In this document: positions 10,301 to 16,860 of the stretch, in pieces
Layout: each line of letters starts with the position of its first letter
Position numbering within the stretch: the first letter of the stretch is position 1
Origin: Winogradskyella sediminis
GTDB taxonomy: Bacteria > Bacteroidota > Bacteroidia > Flavobacteriales > Flavobacteriaceae
NCBI RefSeq assembly: GCF_003387355.1
Contig: NZ_QUNH01000001.1
Location: forward strand, 878,023 to 942,022
Direction: 5' to 3'
Length of the DNA stretch: 64,000 bases
Position numbers and translations under genes: made by a program
The notes under the pieces: model-generated
Database searches by the model: none
Told to the model about the DNA's origin: nothing
The model's input: only the letters and a program-made list of their open reading frames with translations

Positions 10301-10364
10301 CATATTGAGCGCTAGCTGTAAGGAAAGAACCTAGCATGATTAAAAATAGAGTAATTTTTTTCAT
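4308..10364 (-). CDS. Giant secreted multidomain protein with T9SS type B C-terminal sorting domain
   Basis: 2018-residue cell-surface or secreted protein. Seen in order: signal peptide (1-19, ending ASA/Q), fibronectin III-like modules with recurring NIEYN/NIEIV and YYVYYQADCG strands, a GEVED-type module (about 250-392), two copies of a jelly-roll module beginning with C-D-[VI]-F and D-[YM]-x-Q-N-F (about 486-667 and 757-935), a second GEVED module (about 1027-1168), a PPSNDECSGAI module (from about 1258), Ig/PKD-like modules (from about 1580), and a final gliding-motility-associated type B domain (about 1933-2018; CIFPEGISPG, LEIFNRNGTLVYSKN, LPVGTYFYTVVYEGG). The type B end predicts export by the T9SS and fixation at the surface with the SprF-like partner encoded next. 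Likely an adhesin; no catalytic motif was recognised. First gene of the operon. Confidence 0.88.
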   Translation of the reverse strand: MKKITLFLIMLGSFLTASAQYDFPPIVGPINVVSGGNASININDAANTAGAPASSSGSYLSFSVSADWTAGEGFPYNIEAQLTVSTTAGDVFIEEPTTGAGFNADDTTLTFEGELPAGYDPTTDGFLEIIPNQDYDESDANWSNIVVTLFESPTCITPSSMVTTTLTTTDVDLAWTSGFSETTWNIEYNSSADFTPGSGEEEVALSVTGTPETSISGLSEYTTYYVYYQADCGTDDGLSEWAGPFTFYTGYCESMPSSNDGQGISQVEFGTEVLTSGGDLTYEDFTATTVDLAAQVTSNLQITFTTGPTYNTNVWIDFNNDLVFDNETEIVYQGTSEADNPTVLNASFLMPDVPLGLYNMRIGTADINQTADAPDPCYSGTWGVTMDFTINVTAAPNCIPPSELTATNIQAISAILGWNQVGDVDEWNIEIVPAGTEPTGTATDTNISNPYNATGLEGVTSYDFYVQANCGSELSEWTGPYTFTTPCDVFTPDYMQNFEDVTFAVAPECWDEANDGDLTSGPTDLGASSWTADGFLNDGTTGAYKINVYGTFLNDWILSPQFDLTGGPFQVEFDFGITLWGNANAGTLGSDDMIQFLISTDGGTTWTTLLTYDSSSTVPANGAHPVVNLSAYSDQTVQFAIYATDGTVDDSNDVDVFVDNFQVRAVPECPEPNDLAVTDITSEGAEISWTEAGTSDIWNIEIVEAGATPTGTPTATNVSNPYMASGLDAVSSYDFYVQSDCGGDFSAWTGPISFTTLCDIFIPDYIQNFSTITPDCWDEASNGDLTTGPTDLGDSSWAADGFLNDGTTGAYRINVYGTAISDWILSPQFDLTGGPFQVEFDFGITTWGNSNVGTLGDDDLVVFLISTDNGATWSELITYDSTSTVSENGEHPVMDLTAYSGQVVQFAFYATSGTTSGGDNDIFVDNFRVRGIPTCPEPTDLTATNLSLTSTELSWTESGSASEWNIQYGEAGFTLGSGTFEYNIDTNPYILSDLTSDTNYEYYVQAICSPGDESSFNGPFQFYTGYCESQPSSNDGDGVINATLGLTEFPSAGDVTYENNTSPVVNVFQGLDTNLELEFGHSATYNTNVWIDFNDDLVFDETELVYQGVSEGGDNPHNQNASFLMPDTAPLGEHRLRIVTTDFEQTPANPCYNGSWGVTLDFTVNVQELNCTLANAEYTVVPDCDNDQFSIDVNILDFGDATSLEISNTLNTDTEIVTSTDVYSVGPFDFGTDVRIFVTNEQDNNCVISSETFEVLACPPSNDECSGAIDAVVNDGALCDSVTPGTILAATPSGIDAGSCNGTPNDDVWFTFTALNEVQIISIINITGGTSNIDHAVYEGDCGTLTELYCSSDDSSVTTSLTVGNTYYIRVFSGGSSTETSTFDLCIREAPSNLLCENAENFCSEDGTLTTPNIVGIEGVGPVACLATTPNPVWNIIQVGEDGTIEMEINQQDDNGNGLDVDFVIWGPFDSVNNACIDIAIEDCPSCPNNTSNSDFYPFGNIVDCSYSASATENLTINDALEGEVYILLVTNYNGGAGNITIEQTNIGGTDSGSIVAEIEAEIESQEVYIDPNNDPTEDDEVSVCGFDSVTLEANSPFADEYVWFEDNFVIPNETSSTLVVPDGGFGLGATNYLVQAIDDQCGVSTYSQYVTINMYDDPDPLAPQTLEMCDGPESDGTESFDLDAFTASLNLDGFSVSYYLNPTDASQAMNAVTSPYDSTGEVLIIRIEDEDAVADGYLGCVELSQLELIVNPRPVINQPADFVVCDDLDGAVDGMTDFDLVSINDEITTEADVAITYHTSLDAAEEGTGALTSPYNSSGETLFVRAENTITGCYETTSFNLEINIVPLAEFDLDYNYIVCPNATVPITIGITPSNFSDADVTVNWSLDGNPINGSGTTLDSVLLPGEYSAIITFNDTTCSNTISIDVVEAESCIFPEGISPGVSIGQNDTFDLSSFNVTKLEIFNRNGTLVYSKNNYTDEWHGQTNDGDELPVGTYFYTVVYEGGAKTKSAWVYINK
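7540..9190 (-). repeat. Intragenic tandem module duplication in the giant T9SS protein
   Basis: Two consecutive units of roughly 800 bases encode the same FN3 plus jelly-roll pair. Long stretches match at DNA level, for example around 7861-7905 and 8661-8705 (both encode LTGGPFQVEFDFGIT and flanks) and around 7930-7990 and 8728-8790 (FLNDGTTGAY). GEVED modules at about 6860-7290 and 9190-9620 form a second, more diverged pair flanking the duplication. Confidence 0.75.
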
Positions 10365-10456
10365 TATTAATCGGTTTGTTAAAAATTATTTATATCGCTT
10401 TATAATCCTTTGATTACAAAGTGGTTCGTTAGTTTCTAAGAAAAATTGTGATGTAT

Positions 10457-10498
10457 TTCGCATGGTTAACGTTGGTTGGTACGATTTAACTATGCGAA
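10457..10498. promoter_or_regulatory. 13-bp inverted repeat upstream of the giant T9SS operon
   Basis: Arms TTCGCATGGTTAA (10457-10469) and TTAACTATGCGAA (10486-10498) pair at 12 of 13 positions around a 16-base spacer. It lies about 93 bases before the start of the giant surface protein and 66 bases after the stop of the upstream nuclease gene. There is no T run, so it looks more like an operator or 5' leader stem than a terminator. A smaller palindrome TTAACATGTTGTTAA follows at 10522-10536. Function inferred. Confidence 0.45.
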
Positions 10499-10563
10499 CT
10501 CGAATATATAAAAAATGGCTATTAACATGTTGTTAACATTGCTAAAATAGATTAACTACCGTA

Positions 10564-11541
10564 TTAATCGATAAAGGGTTTGGTAATTTTTAAGGAAGTT
10601 TTCAATTGTATAAAAACAGGGAAATGATCACTATATCCACCTTTATATTTAAGCCCAACATAGGTCCTAAAGGGCTGCCCTTTATATTTATTTCTGTATT
10701 GTGTAAGAAATTTACTATTAAATATCTTTGCTTGACTGAAGACTAAATTTGAATTAGTGCTATCAAAAAAGTTTGTTGAGAATAATATTTGATCGAATAG
10801 ATTCCACTCAAAATTATAGCTCAGACTTCCGTTGTCCTGAGACCAAACCGTTTTAAAGGGATTAAAGAGGTGACCTTCTTTTTCTAATATTTGTAAACTT
10901 TCACTATTTGGATTGTCATTAAAATCTCCCATTACTATGATTTTAGTGTTTGGATCTGCTTTTTTGAGATTATTGATTATAAAATTAACCTTGTTTGCAG
11001 CGGCTATGCGTTTGTATGCTGTTGCTTTTTCCCCCTCTCTTCGAGATGACCAATGATTAACAATAACAGTAATTAGTTCGTTATGTAATTTGCCTTGTAC
11101 TAAAAGAATATCTCGAGTGTAATCTTGTTCCCCTTTTTCATTTATAAGATGTACCGGAAACACTTCTGAATGTAGAACTTTAAAATCATCTTTCTTATAA
11201 AGTAATGCTACATCAATGCCGCGCTCGTCTAAAGAGTCGAAATGTACATAATCGTAGTTTTCGTCTATTAAATTTTTGCTATTAATGAGGTCTGAGAGTA
11301 CGGTTTTGTTTTCAACTTCTGCTAAACCAACTAAAACAGGAGCGATGTTTGTGTCTTGTGTTCCTATTTTTGAAATTACTGTTCCTAGCTTCATTAATTT
11401 GTTTTGATAACGTTTCTTGGTCCATCGTTTTGCCGAAGTTGGTAAAAAATCGTCATCATTTGTGTGCGGATCGTTTTCTATGTCAAATAAATTTTCGATA
11501 TTATAGAACGCAATGGTGTAAAAAACTGTAGAATTATTCAT
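10564..11541 (-). CDS. Endonuclease/exonuclease/phosphatase family protein, cytoplasmic form
   Basis: 325 residues from the ATG at 11539-11541; a longer frame back to 11664 would overlap the divergent hflX start and has no family homology, so it was not used. Motifs of the EEP fold: FYNIENLF near the N-terminus (metal-binding Asn), AEVEN (metal-binding Glu), GIDVALLY, VNHWSSRR (catalytic His region), VMGDFNDNP (catalytic Asp/Asn) and GGYSDHFPVFI (catalytic Asp-His) at the C-terminus. All key residues are kept, so hydrolysis of a phosphodiester bond is expected; substrate (DNA, RNA or phospholipid headgroup) is unknown. No signal sequence is present, unlike its close paralogue at 54082-55137. 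It is divergent from hflX with about 70 bases between starts. Confidence 0.85.
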   Translation of the reverse strand: MNNSTVFYTIAFYNIENLFDIENDPHTNDDDFLPTSAKRWTKKRYQNKLMKLGTVISKIGTQDTNIAPVLVGLAEVENKTVLSDLINSKNLIDENYDYVHFDSLDERGIDVALLYKKDDFKVLHSEVFPVHLINEKGEQDYTRDILLVQGKLHNELITVIVNHWSSRREGEKATAYKRIAAANKVNFIINNLKKADPNTKIIVMGDFNDNPNSESLQILEKEGHLFNPFKTVWSQDNGSLSYNFEWNLFDQILFSTNFFDSTNSNLVFSQAKIFNSKFLTQYRNKYKGQPFRTYVGLKYKGGYSDHFPVFIQLKTSLKITKPFID

Positions 11542-11589
11542 AGGATTAAATATAGGTTTTATAATAATAATAGGACGCAACCATTTGCT

Positions 11590-11597
11590 TAACTTTG
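11590..11597 (+). promoter_or_regulatory. Putative -7 box (TAACTTTG) for hflX
   Basis: Matches the Bacteroidota TAnnTTTG element; 14 bases before the hflX ATG, which would give a leader of only about 8-10 bases. No convincing TTG element at the right distance. Confidence 0.45.
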
Positions 11598-11611
11598 TAC
11601 TTTGATTAATT

Positions 11612-12823
11612 ATGATAGAAAAAAAAGATATAGAATTAGAGAAAGCAGTACTCATAGGTGTCATTACCCAAGATCAGGATGAGGAAAAATCTAAAGAATA
11701 TTTAGATGAATTAGAGTTTTTAACATTTACAGCAGGCGGTGAAGTCGTTAAACGATTTACTCAAAAAATGACCATGCCAAATCCTAAGACTTTTATTGGT
11801 ACGGGTAAAATGCAAGATGTTACAGACTTTGTAAAGGAAAATGAAATTGGTACTGTAATATTTGATGATGAATTAACTCCGGCTCAAGAACGAAATATTA
11901 GTAAGATTTTAGATTGCAAAATTCTGGATAGAACAAACCTTATCTTAGATATTTTTGCACAACGCGCACAAACTAGTTATGCTAGAACCCAAGTAGAATT
12001 GGCACAATGCGAATATTTACTACCAAGATTAAAAGGAATGTGGACACACCTAGAGCGTCAAAAAGGTGGTATTGGAATGCGAGGACCGGGAGAAACTGAA
12101 ATAGAAACAGATAGACGTATTGTTCGCGATAGAATTTCACTGTTAAAAGCTAAAATTAAAACCATAGACAAGCAAATGTCTGTACAACGTGGCAATCGTG
12201 GTAAAATGGTACGTGTAGCATTGGTAGGTTATACTAATGTAGGTAAATCTACCTTAATGAATGTGATTAGTAAAAGTGCGGTCTTTGCAGAAAATAAGTT
12301 GTTTGCAACTTTAGATACTACGGTTAGAAAAGTAGTTATTGGAAACTTGCCTTTTTTAGTTAGTGATACCGTTGGATTTATTAGAAAACTACCAACGCAG
12401 TTAGTTGAATCTTTTAAAAGTACATTAGATGAAGTGCGTGAAGCCGATTTGCTGCTTCATGTGGTTGATATTTCGCATACCAATTTTGAAGAACATATAG
12501 ATTCTGTTAATCAGATTTTGGATGAAATAGATAGTAAAGATAAACCTACAATTATGGTTTTTAATAAAATTGATGCTTATGAAGCGGAGCCGTTTGATGA
12601 GGACGATTTAGTAGAAGAACGTACCAAAGCCAATTATACCATTGAAGAATGGAAAAAAACATGGATGTCTAGGTTAGATGGAAATGCTTTATTTATTTCT
12701 GCATTAAATAAAGAGAATATGGATGAATTTAGAAAACGCGTTTATCAAGAAGTGAGAGAAATTCATGTTACACGTTTTCCATACAATCATTTTCTATATC
12801 CAGACGTTGAGGATATAGAGTAA
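11612..12823 (+). CDS. hflX: Ribosome-associated GTPase HflX
   Basis: 403-residue GTPase that binds the 50S subunit and splits stalled ribosomes, especially under heat stress. The N-terminal HflX domain includes FIGTGKMQDV and the FDDELTPAQERN stretch; the linker has the strictly conserved GPGETEIETDRR followed by a coiled coil; the G domain starts near residue 205 with GYTNVGKST (P loop), DTVGFIRKLP (switch II, about 252) and NKID (about 317). Length and order are typical. It is followed after 19 bases by a PBP1a gene on the same strand, so the two may be co-transcribed. Divergent from a nuclease gene. Very secure. Confidence 0.96.
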   Translation: MIEKKDIELEKAVLIGVITQDQDEEKSKEYLDELEFLTFTAGGEVVKRFTQKMTMPNPKTFIGTGKMQDVTDFVKENEIGTVIFDDELTPAQERNISKILDCKILDRTNLILDIFAQRAQTSYARTQVELAQCEYLLPRLKGMWTHLERQKGGIGMRGPGETEIETDRRIVRDRISLLKAKIKTIDKQMSVQRGNRGKMVRVALVGYTNVGKSTLMNVISKSAVFAENKLFATLDTTVRKVVIGNLPFLVSDTVGFIRKLPTQLVESFKSTLDEVREADLLLHVVDISHTNFEEHIDSVNQILDEIDSKDKPTIMVFNKIDAYEAEPFDEDDLVEERTKANYTIEEWKKTWMSRLDGNALFISALNKENMDEFRKRVYQEVREIHVTRFPYNHFLYPDVEDIE

Positions 12824-12842
12824 CGAAGTTTTTATAATCTTT

Positions 12843-15101
12843 ATGAGTACATATATCAGTTCAGTTAAAAAAGTTTTTCGGAATAAATGGATAAAATGGA
12901 TTGTTATAGTTAGCTCTCTTATCCTTCTTTTTTTAATAGGTCTTTATGTTAGTATATATCTAGGTCTGTTCGGAAAAGTACCAACCGTAGACGATATAAG
13001 CTCTATAAAGCAAGAGCAAGCCACCCAATTATTAGATAAAGACCAAACCTTAATTGGCAAATACTATATTTTCGATAGGCAACCTATTGCATATACCGAT
13101 TTACCAAAACACCTTATCGACGCTTTGGTGGCTACTGAAGATTCTCGTTTTTACGAACACGATGGTATTGATAATATCAGTTTAATGCGTGTGTTTGTAA
13201 AGAGTTTAATTCTAAGAGATAAATCTGCGGGAGGTGGAAGTACAATTACACTTCAATTGGCTAAAAATCTATACGGCAGAAAGCACTATGCAATATTTAG
13301 CATGCTAATCAATAAATTTAAAGAGTCTATTGTGGCCAAACGTATAGAGTCTGTGTATTCTAAAGAAGAGATTATAACATTATATCTCAATACAGTTCCG
13401 TTTTCAGATAACACGTACGGTATTGAAAGTGCCTCTCTTAAATTCTTTAATAAGTCGGTTAATGATATTTCTATTAATGAAGCAGCAACCTTAGTAGGTA
13501 CCTTAAAAGCTAATACCTATTACAATCCAAGAGTATATATAGAGCGCAGTAGAAATCGAAGAAATGTTGTTTTAAAACAAATGGTTAATTATGGGTACCT
13601 TTCTAAAGATTCATTAGATTATTATTCTAAGCAAGAACAACGTTTAGATTACCGTTCCTTTAATCATGATTTGGGGATAGCTCCATATTTTAGAGCCGAA
13701 GTAAAAAAGCAATTAGAGTCAATTATAGATACATTAAAAACACCAGATGGAGAAAAATATGATCTCTATAAAGATGGCCTAATTGTGCATACCACTTTAG
13801 ATTTTAAAATGCAGCAATTGGCAGAAATGGCCATGAAAGAGCACATGAGTAAGCTTCAAGCTGATTTTGAAATTTCGTATGGAAATGACTCTCCGTGGAA
13901 CAAAAATTCGAAACTTCTAGAAAGTGCCATTTCTAAACTGGCCAAGGTGAAGTATTATAAAGAAAAAGGGTGGTCTCAAACACAGATTAAAGATTCGTTA
14001 CAGCTAAAACGTCCTATCGATGTGTTTAGCTGGAGAGGTGATACGATTAAAAATTTGTCAGCCATAGACAGTCTAAAACATTATTTAAAGTTTTTAAACA
14101 CTGGCATGTTATCAATTGAGCCAACCACGGGTGCAGTAAGAGCGTATGTTGGCGGCATAGATTACAGATATTTTAAATACGATCATATTTCGCAAAGTGA
14201 GCGCCAAGTAGGTTCTACTTTTAAACCCTTTGTGTATACGGCTGCGATTGATAATAATCTAAGCCCTTGTACATACTTTTCACTAAATAAAGTGACTTAT
14301 ACTGATTATGATAATTGGACACCCACAAACTCTGGAAGCGGAGAAGAAGACCCATATATTAATTATACATTAGAAAATGCCTTGAGCAATTCGGTAAATA
14401 CCATTTCTGTTAAAGTTTTAGAAGAAATTGGTATCCCTAAAGTTTTAGAGCAAGTAAAAAAACTAGGAATTTCTAAAACACTACCCAACGAACCGTCATT
14501 AGCACTCGGAGTGGCAGAAATAAGTTTAAAGGATTTAACTGGTGCTTATGCGAGTTATCTCAACAAAGGAAAATCTGTAAAGCCTTATTATATTACTAAA
14601 ATAGAGGATAAATTTGGAAATGTTATAGCAACTTTTGAACCCGAAATTTCTAAAGAAGAAGCCTACAGCGCGTATACCAGACAGGTTCTTTTAGAAATGA
14701 TGAAGTCTACTGTGAATAAAGGAACAGCAAGACGATTAAGAAGTACCTATGGGTTAGAAAATGAAATTGCAGGAAAAACAGGAACAACGCAAGATAACAA
14801 GGATGGATGGTTTGTTGGATTAACACCAAATTTGGTGACTATTACTTGGGTTGGTAACGACAATCACGCTATAGGATTTAAGTCTACAAGCTTGGGTCAA
14901 GGTTCTAATTCCGCTTTGCCGATTTTTGCTAAGTTCTATCAAAAGTTAAATAAAGACACAGACTTTAATTCTATTACTAAAGCGCAATTTGAAAAACCTT
15001 CAGAACAAGTGCTAAGTGATTTAGATTGTGAGCCTACAAAACGTGATGGTTTTATTAAACGACTCTTTAAAAAGAAGAATAAGAAGAAAACCTTTAACTA
15101 G
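12843..15101 (+). CDS. Class A penicillin-binding protein (PBP1a type)
   Basis: 752-residue bifunctional peptidoglycan synthase. One transmembrane segment (about 17-43) anchors it in the inner membrane. The glycosyltransferase family 51 domain shows EDSRFYEHDG (catalytic Glu99), GGSTITLQLAKN and a second conserved Glu region (KEEIITLYLN). The transpeptidase domain shows the S-x-x-K motif in GSTFKPF, SNSVNT as the S-x-N motif and KTGTTQDNKDGW as the K-T-G motif. The C-terminus ends in a lysine-rich tail (KRLFKKKNKKKTFN). It follows hflX by 19 bases and ends before a strong hairpin terminator. A second glycosyltransferase/transpeptidase, PbpC, is encoded at 55702-58050, so the cell has at least two class A enzymes. 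Confidence 0.95.
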   Translation: MSTYISSVKKVFRNKWIKWIVIVSSLILLFLIGLYVSIYLGLFGKVPTVDDISSIKQEQATQLLDKDQTLIGKYYIFDRQPIAYTDLPKHLIDALVATEDSRFYEHDGIDNISLMRVFVKSLILRDKSAGGGSTITLQLAKNLYGRKHYAIFSMLINKFKESIVAKRIESVYSKEEIITLYLNTVPFSDNTYGIESASLKFFNKSVNDISINEAATLVGTLKANTYYNPRVYIERSRNRRNVVLKQMVNYGYLSKDSLDYYSKQEQRLDYRSFNHDLGIAPYFRAEVKKQLESIIDTLKTPDGEKYDLYKDGLIVHTTLDFKMQQLAEMAMKEHMSKLQADFEISYGNDSPWNKNSKLLESAISKLAKVKYYKEKGWSQTQIKDSLQLKRPIDVFSWRGDTIKNLSAIDSLKHYLKFLNTGMLSIEPTTGAVRAYVGGIDYRYFKYDHISQSERQVGSTFKPFVYTAAIDNNLSPCTYFSLNKVTYTDYDNWTPTNSGSGEEDPYINYTLENALSNSVNTISVKVLEEIGIPKVLEQVKKLGISKTLPNEPSLALGVAEISLKDLTGAYASYLNKGKSVKPYYITKIEDKFGNVIATFEPEISKEEAYSAYTRQVLLEMMKSTVNKGTARRLRSTYGLENEIAGKTGTTQDNKDGWFVGLTPNLVTITWVGNDNHAIGFKSTSLGQGSNSALPIFAKFYQKLNKDTDFNSITKAQFEKPSEQVLSDLDCEPTKRDGFIKRLFKKKNKKKTFN

Positions 15102-15118
15102 GTTAACGATTAAGCAAA

Positions 15119-15154
15119 AAAAACCTGTCTAAATTTTAATCTAGACAGGTTTTT
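15119..15154. terminator. Bidirectional intrinsic terminator after PBP1a
   Basis: AAAAACCTGTCTA (15119-15131) pairs with TAGACAGGTTTTT (15142-15154) around a 10-base loop, between the converging PBP1a (stop 15101) and DUF3078 (stop 15175) genes. Confidence 0.88.
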
Positions 15155-15174
15155 CTATTTTATTTAAACTAATG

Positions 15175-16110
15175 TTAGAACGCGTAAGTTAAACCAACAG
15201 TATAGTAAGATTGTATTTTGTTATCTACAGAATCAAATGTTTCAGTAGTGTTACCTAAGGTATTAATAGAGTAATCTAAAGCCTCTTGCTTGTTGCTACG
15301 TAAACCAAAGTCAAAACCAACACCAATCATTTTCCATAACTTGTAACTAAATGAGTTGGTCCAAGTTACGTTAGATAAATCTGAAGATTCATAGCTTTGA
15401 AATGCAGATAAGTTAGTTTTAAAGTGGATAGCACCAATTTGTCTTGTATAATCTGCTACAATTTTAGCACCTAGAGAAGATTCAAAAATAGTATCATCAT
15501 CAGCAAAAACGAAGTTGTAGTTTAATGGGTGAACTACTACGATTAAATTTTCTATTGGAGTCCAAGTCGCACCAACACCAAGGTCTAAGTATCCTGGGTC
15601 ATTAAAGTTGTCTAATACCGTTGTTCTATACTCACCTAATGCAGAAACTGCAATTTTTTCAGTTAATTTATAACCGTAAAGTGAAGAGATATTAAAAACA
15701 TCTGTTGTAGATTCAAAAGAATCACTGTCTGTTGCGTCATCTTTATCATCTAATTTTACCCATGCAAAATTTGTAGTTAATGCGTTTCTCCAAAAATATT
15801 TTGCTTCAATTTTATTAGCAAATGCATTAAAAGACACACCAATGTTACCAGAACTATTATTTGGTGTTCCTTGTGAGTACCAATCGTTAAATTCAGATAA
15901 GCTTCCTCCAATAGTACCAAAAGCACCTACTCTCCAACCTGGTAAGGCATCAATTTGTGCTTGTAGTGCATTGGCTTCTCCTTGAAATTTGTCCGCTTGA
16001 GCTTGTTTCTCGGCTTTTTGAGCTTGAAGTTCTTCTTTTGTCTGAGAAAAACCAAAGCTAACGGCAAACATTAAAGATGCTGATAAAAGTAATTTTTTAT
16101 TCATATTCAT
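15175..16110 (-). CDS. DUF3078 family protein, predicted outer membrane beta-barrel
   Basis: 311 residues with a signal peptide ending near FGFSQ, a short alanine/glutamine-rich coiled coil (about 25-55, QAQKAEKQAQADKFQGEANAL), then the family segment LPGWRVGAFGTIGGSLSEFNDWYSQG and alternating beta strands ending in a terminal aromatic (TVGLTYAF), as expected for an outer membrane barrel. Function of DUF3078 is unknown. In many Flavobacteriia the gene lies just after DUF2480 at the end of the suf region, as here (225 bases downstream). The start could also be the second Met two codons later. The separating hairpin at 16263-16308 suggests it has its own promoter, though no good TAnnTTTG box was found. 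Confidence 0.8.
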   Translation of the reverse strand: MNMNKKLLLSASLMFAVSFGFSQTKEELQAQKAEKQAQADKFQGEANALQAQIDALPGWRVGAFGTIGGSLSEFNDWYSQGTPNNSSGNIGVSFNAFANKIEAKYFWRNALTTNFAWVKLDDKDDATDSDSFESTTDVFNISSLYGYKLTEKIAVSALGEYRTTVLDNFNDPGYLDLGVGATWTPIENLIVVVHPLNYNFVFADDDTIFESSLGAKIVADYTRQIGAIHFKTNLSAFQSYESSDLSNVTWTNSFSYKLWKMIGVGFDFGLRSNKQEALDYSINTLGNTTETFDSVDNKIQSYYTVGLTYAF

Positions 16111-16262
16111 AATAAGTAATTTTTAATTTTTAGTTGTTTTAGGTTACATTAATTAACTTACTTTATTCTTAGACACGGCTTATTAAATGAGGTCACATTT
16201 TATAAGCGTTACATAAAACATTCTAAAGGCTTTTTTTACTTCTTTTAAGAACTCTAAAATGT

Positions 16263-16308
16263 AAAACTATTTTGTTTCTTTTTATAGAGCAAACACCAAA
16301 ATAGTTTT
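16263..16308 (-). terminator. Possible terminator at the end of the suf region
   Basis: Perfect 12-bp arms AAAACTATTTTG (16263-16274) and CAAAATAGTTTT (16297-16308) with a 22-base loop containing a further TTT/AAA pairing. It lies 28-73 bases after the DUF2480 stop. The stem is A/T rich and the T run is only four bases, so efficiency is uncertain. Confidence 0.5.
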
Positions 16309-16335
16309 TAATAAAACTTTAAGGTTTTAAAGATT

Positions 16336-16842
16336 TTAGCGTTTTTTATATAAAGGAACCGATGAGCACGCTTCTCCAAACATAATAGATTTTGCAAAAG
16401 GTTTTAACTTTTGAGAGAGTAATATTAACGCATTTGATGGGACAGGTTTATGAGAGCATCCTTTAATTATTACAGGTAAGTCTTTATATTCACTTACCTC
16501 CAAATTGCTAATAATTTGCGTATATAAAATGGATTCTAAATCATTAAGCGATCCAATGATAGTAAGCTTAGCATGGTCTCTAAGGGCAATAGAAATAAGC
16601 ATATATGCCCAATCTGGTACTATGGCATCGGTAGAACAATGTAAGGCTACGTAGCAATCTTTATACTGCTCCCAATTGTGCTCCGAAACAAACACTCTAA
16701 AGTCTTTTTCTCTAAGAACTAAACCTTCTAGCAACCAATCTTTAATATCAAAAAGAACCCGTTCTCCTTTAGGGTAGTAGTCTTCTAAATCTATAACTTT
16801 TAGTTTGCTATTTGCAACTCTATTAATTATCTCTTCTTTCAT
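16336..16842 (-). CDS. DUF2480 family protein
   Basis: 168-residue soluble protein of a Bacteroidota-restricted family of unknown function. Characteristic segments include LKVIDLEDYYPKGERVLFDI, DWLLEGLVLREKDFR, YVALHCSTDAIVPDWAYML and GCSHKPVPSNALI. There are three conserved-looking cysteines (in HCS, GCSH and ACSS), which is suggestive in a gene that travels with suf operons, but no cluster-binding motif is evident. It lies 18 bases downstream of the ABC exporter gene and is the last gene of the long minus-strand run. A TAnnTTTG box four bases before the ATG may give a near-leaderless internal transcript. Confidence 0.8.
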   Translation of the reverse strand: MKEEIINRVANSKLKVIDLEDYYPKGERVLFDIKDWLLEGLVLREKDFRVFVSEHNWEQYKDCYVALHCSTDAIVPDWAYMLISIALRDHAKLTIIGSLNDLESILYTQIISNLEVSEYKDLPVIIKGCSHKPVPSNALILLSQKLKPFAKSIMFGEACSSVPLYKKR

Positions 16843-16846
16843 AATA

Positions 16847-16854
16847 CAAAGGTA
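16847..16854 (-). promoter_or_regulatory. Possible near-leaderless promoter box for DUF2480
   Basis: Minus-strand sequence TACCTTTG-TATT-ATG: the TAnnTTTG element is only four bases from the start codon, within the 18-base gap after the ABC exporter gene. No TTG element at the proper distance, so it may be chance. Confidence 0.3.
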
Positions 16855-16860
16855 ATTGAT

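Noticed and set aside
11542..11664. N-terminal extension of the nuclease gene back to 11664
   Set aside because: It overlaps the hflX start, shows no family similarity, and the conserved FYNIENLF begins just after the ATG at 11539-11541.
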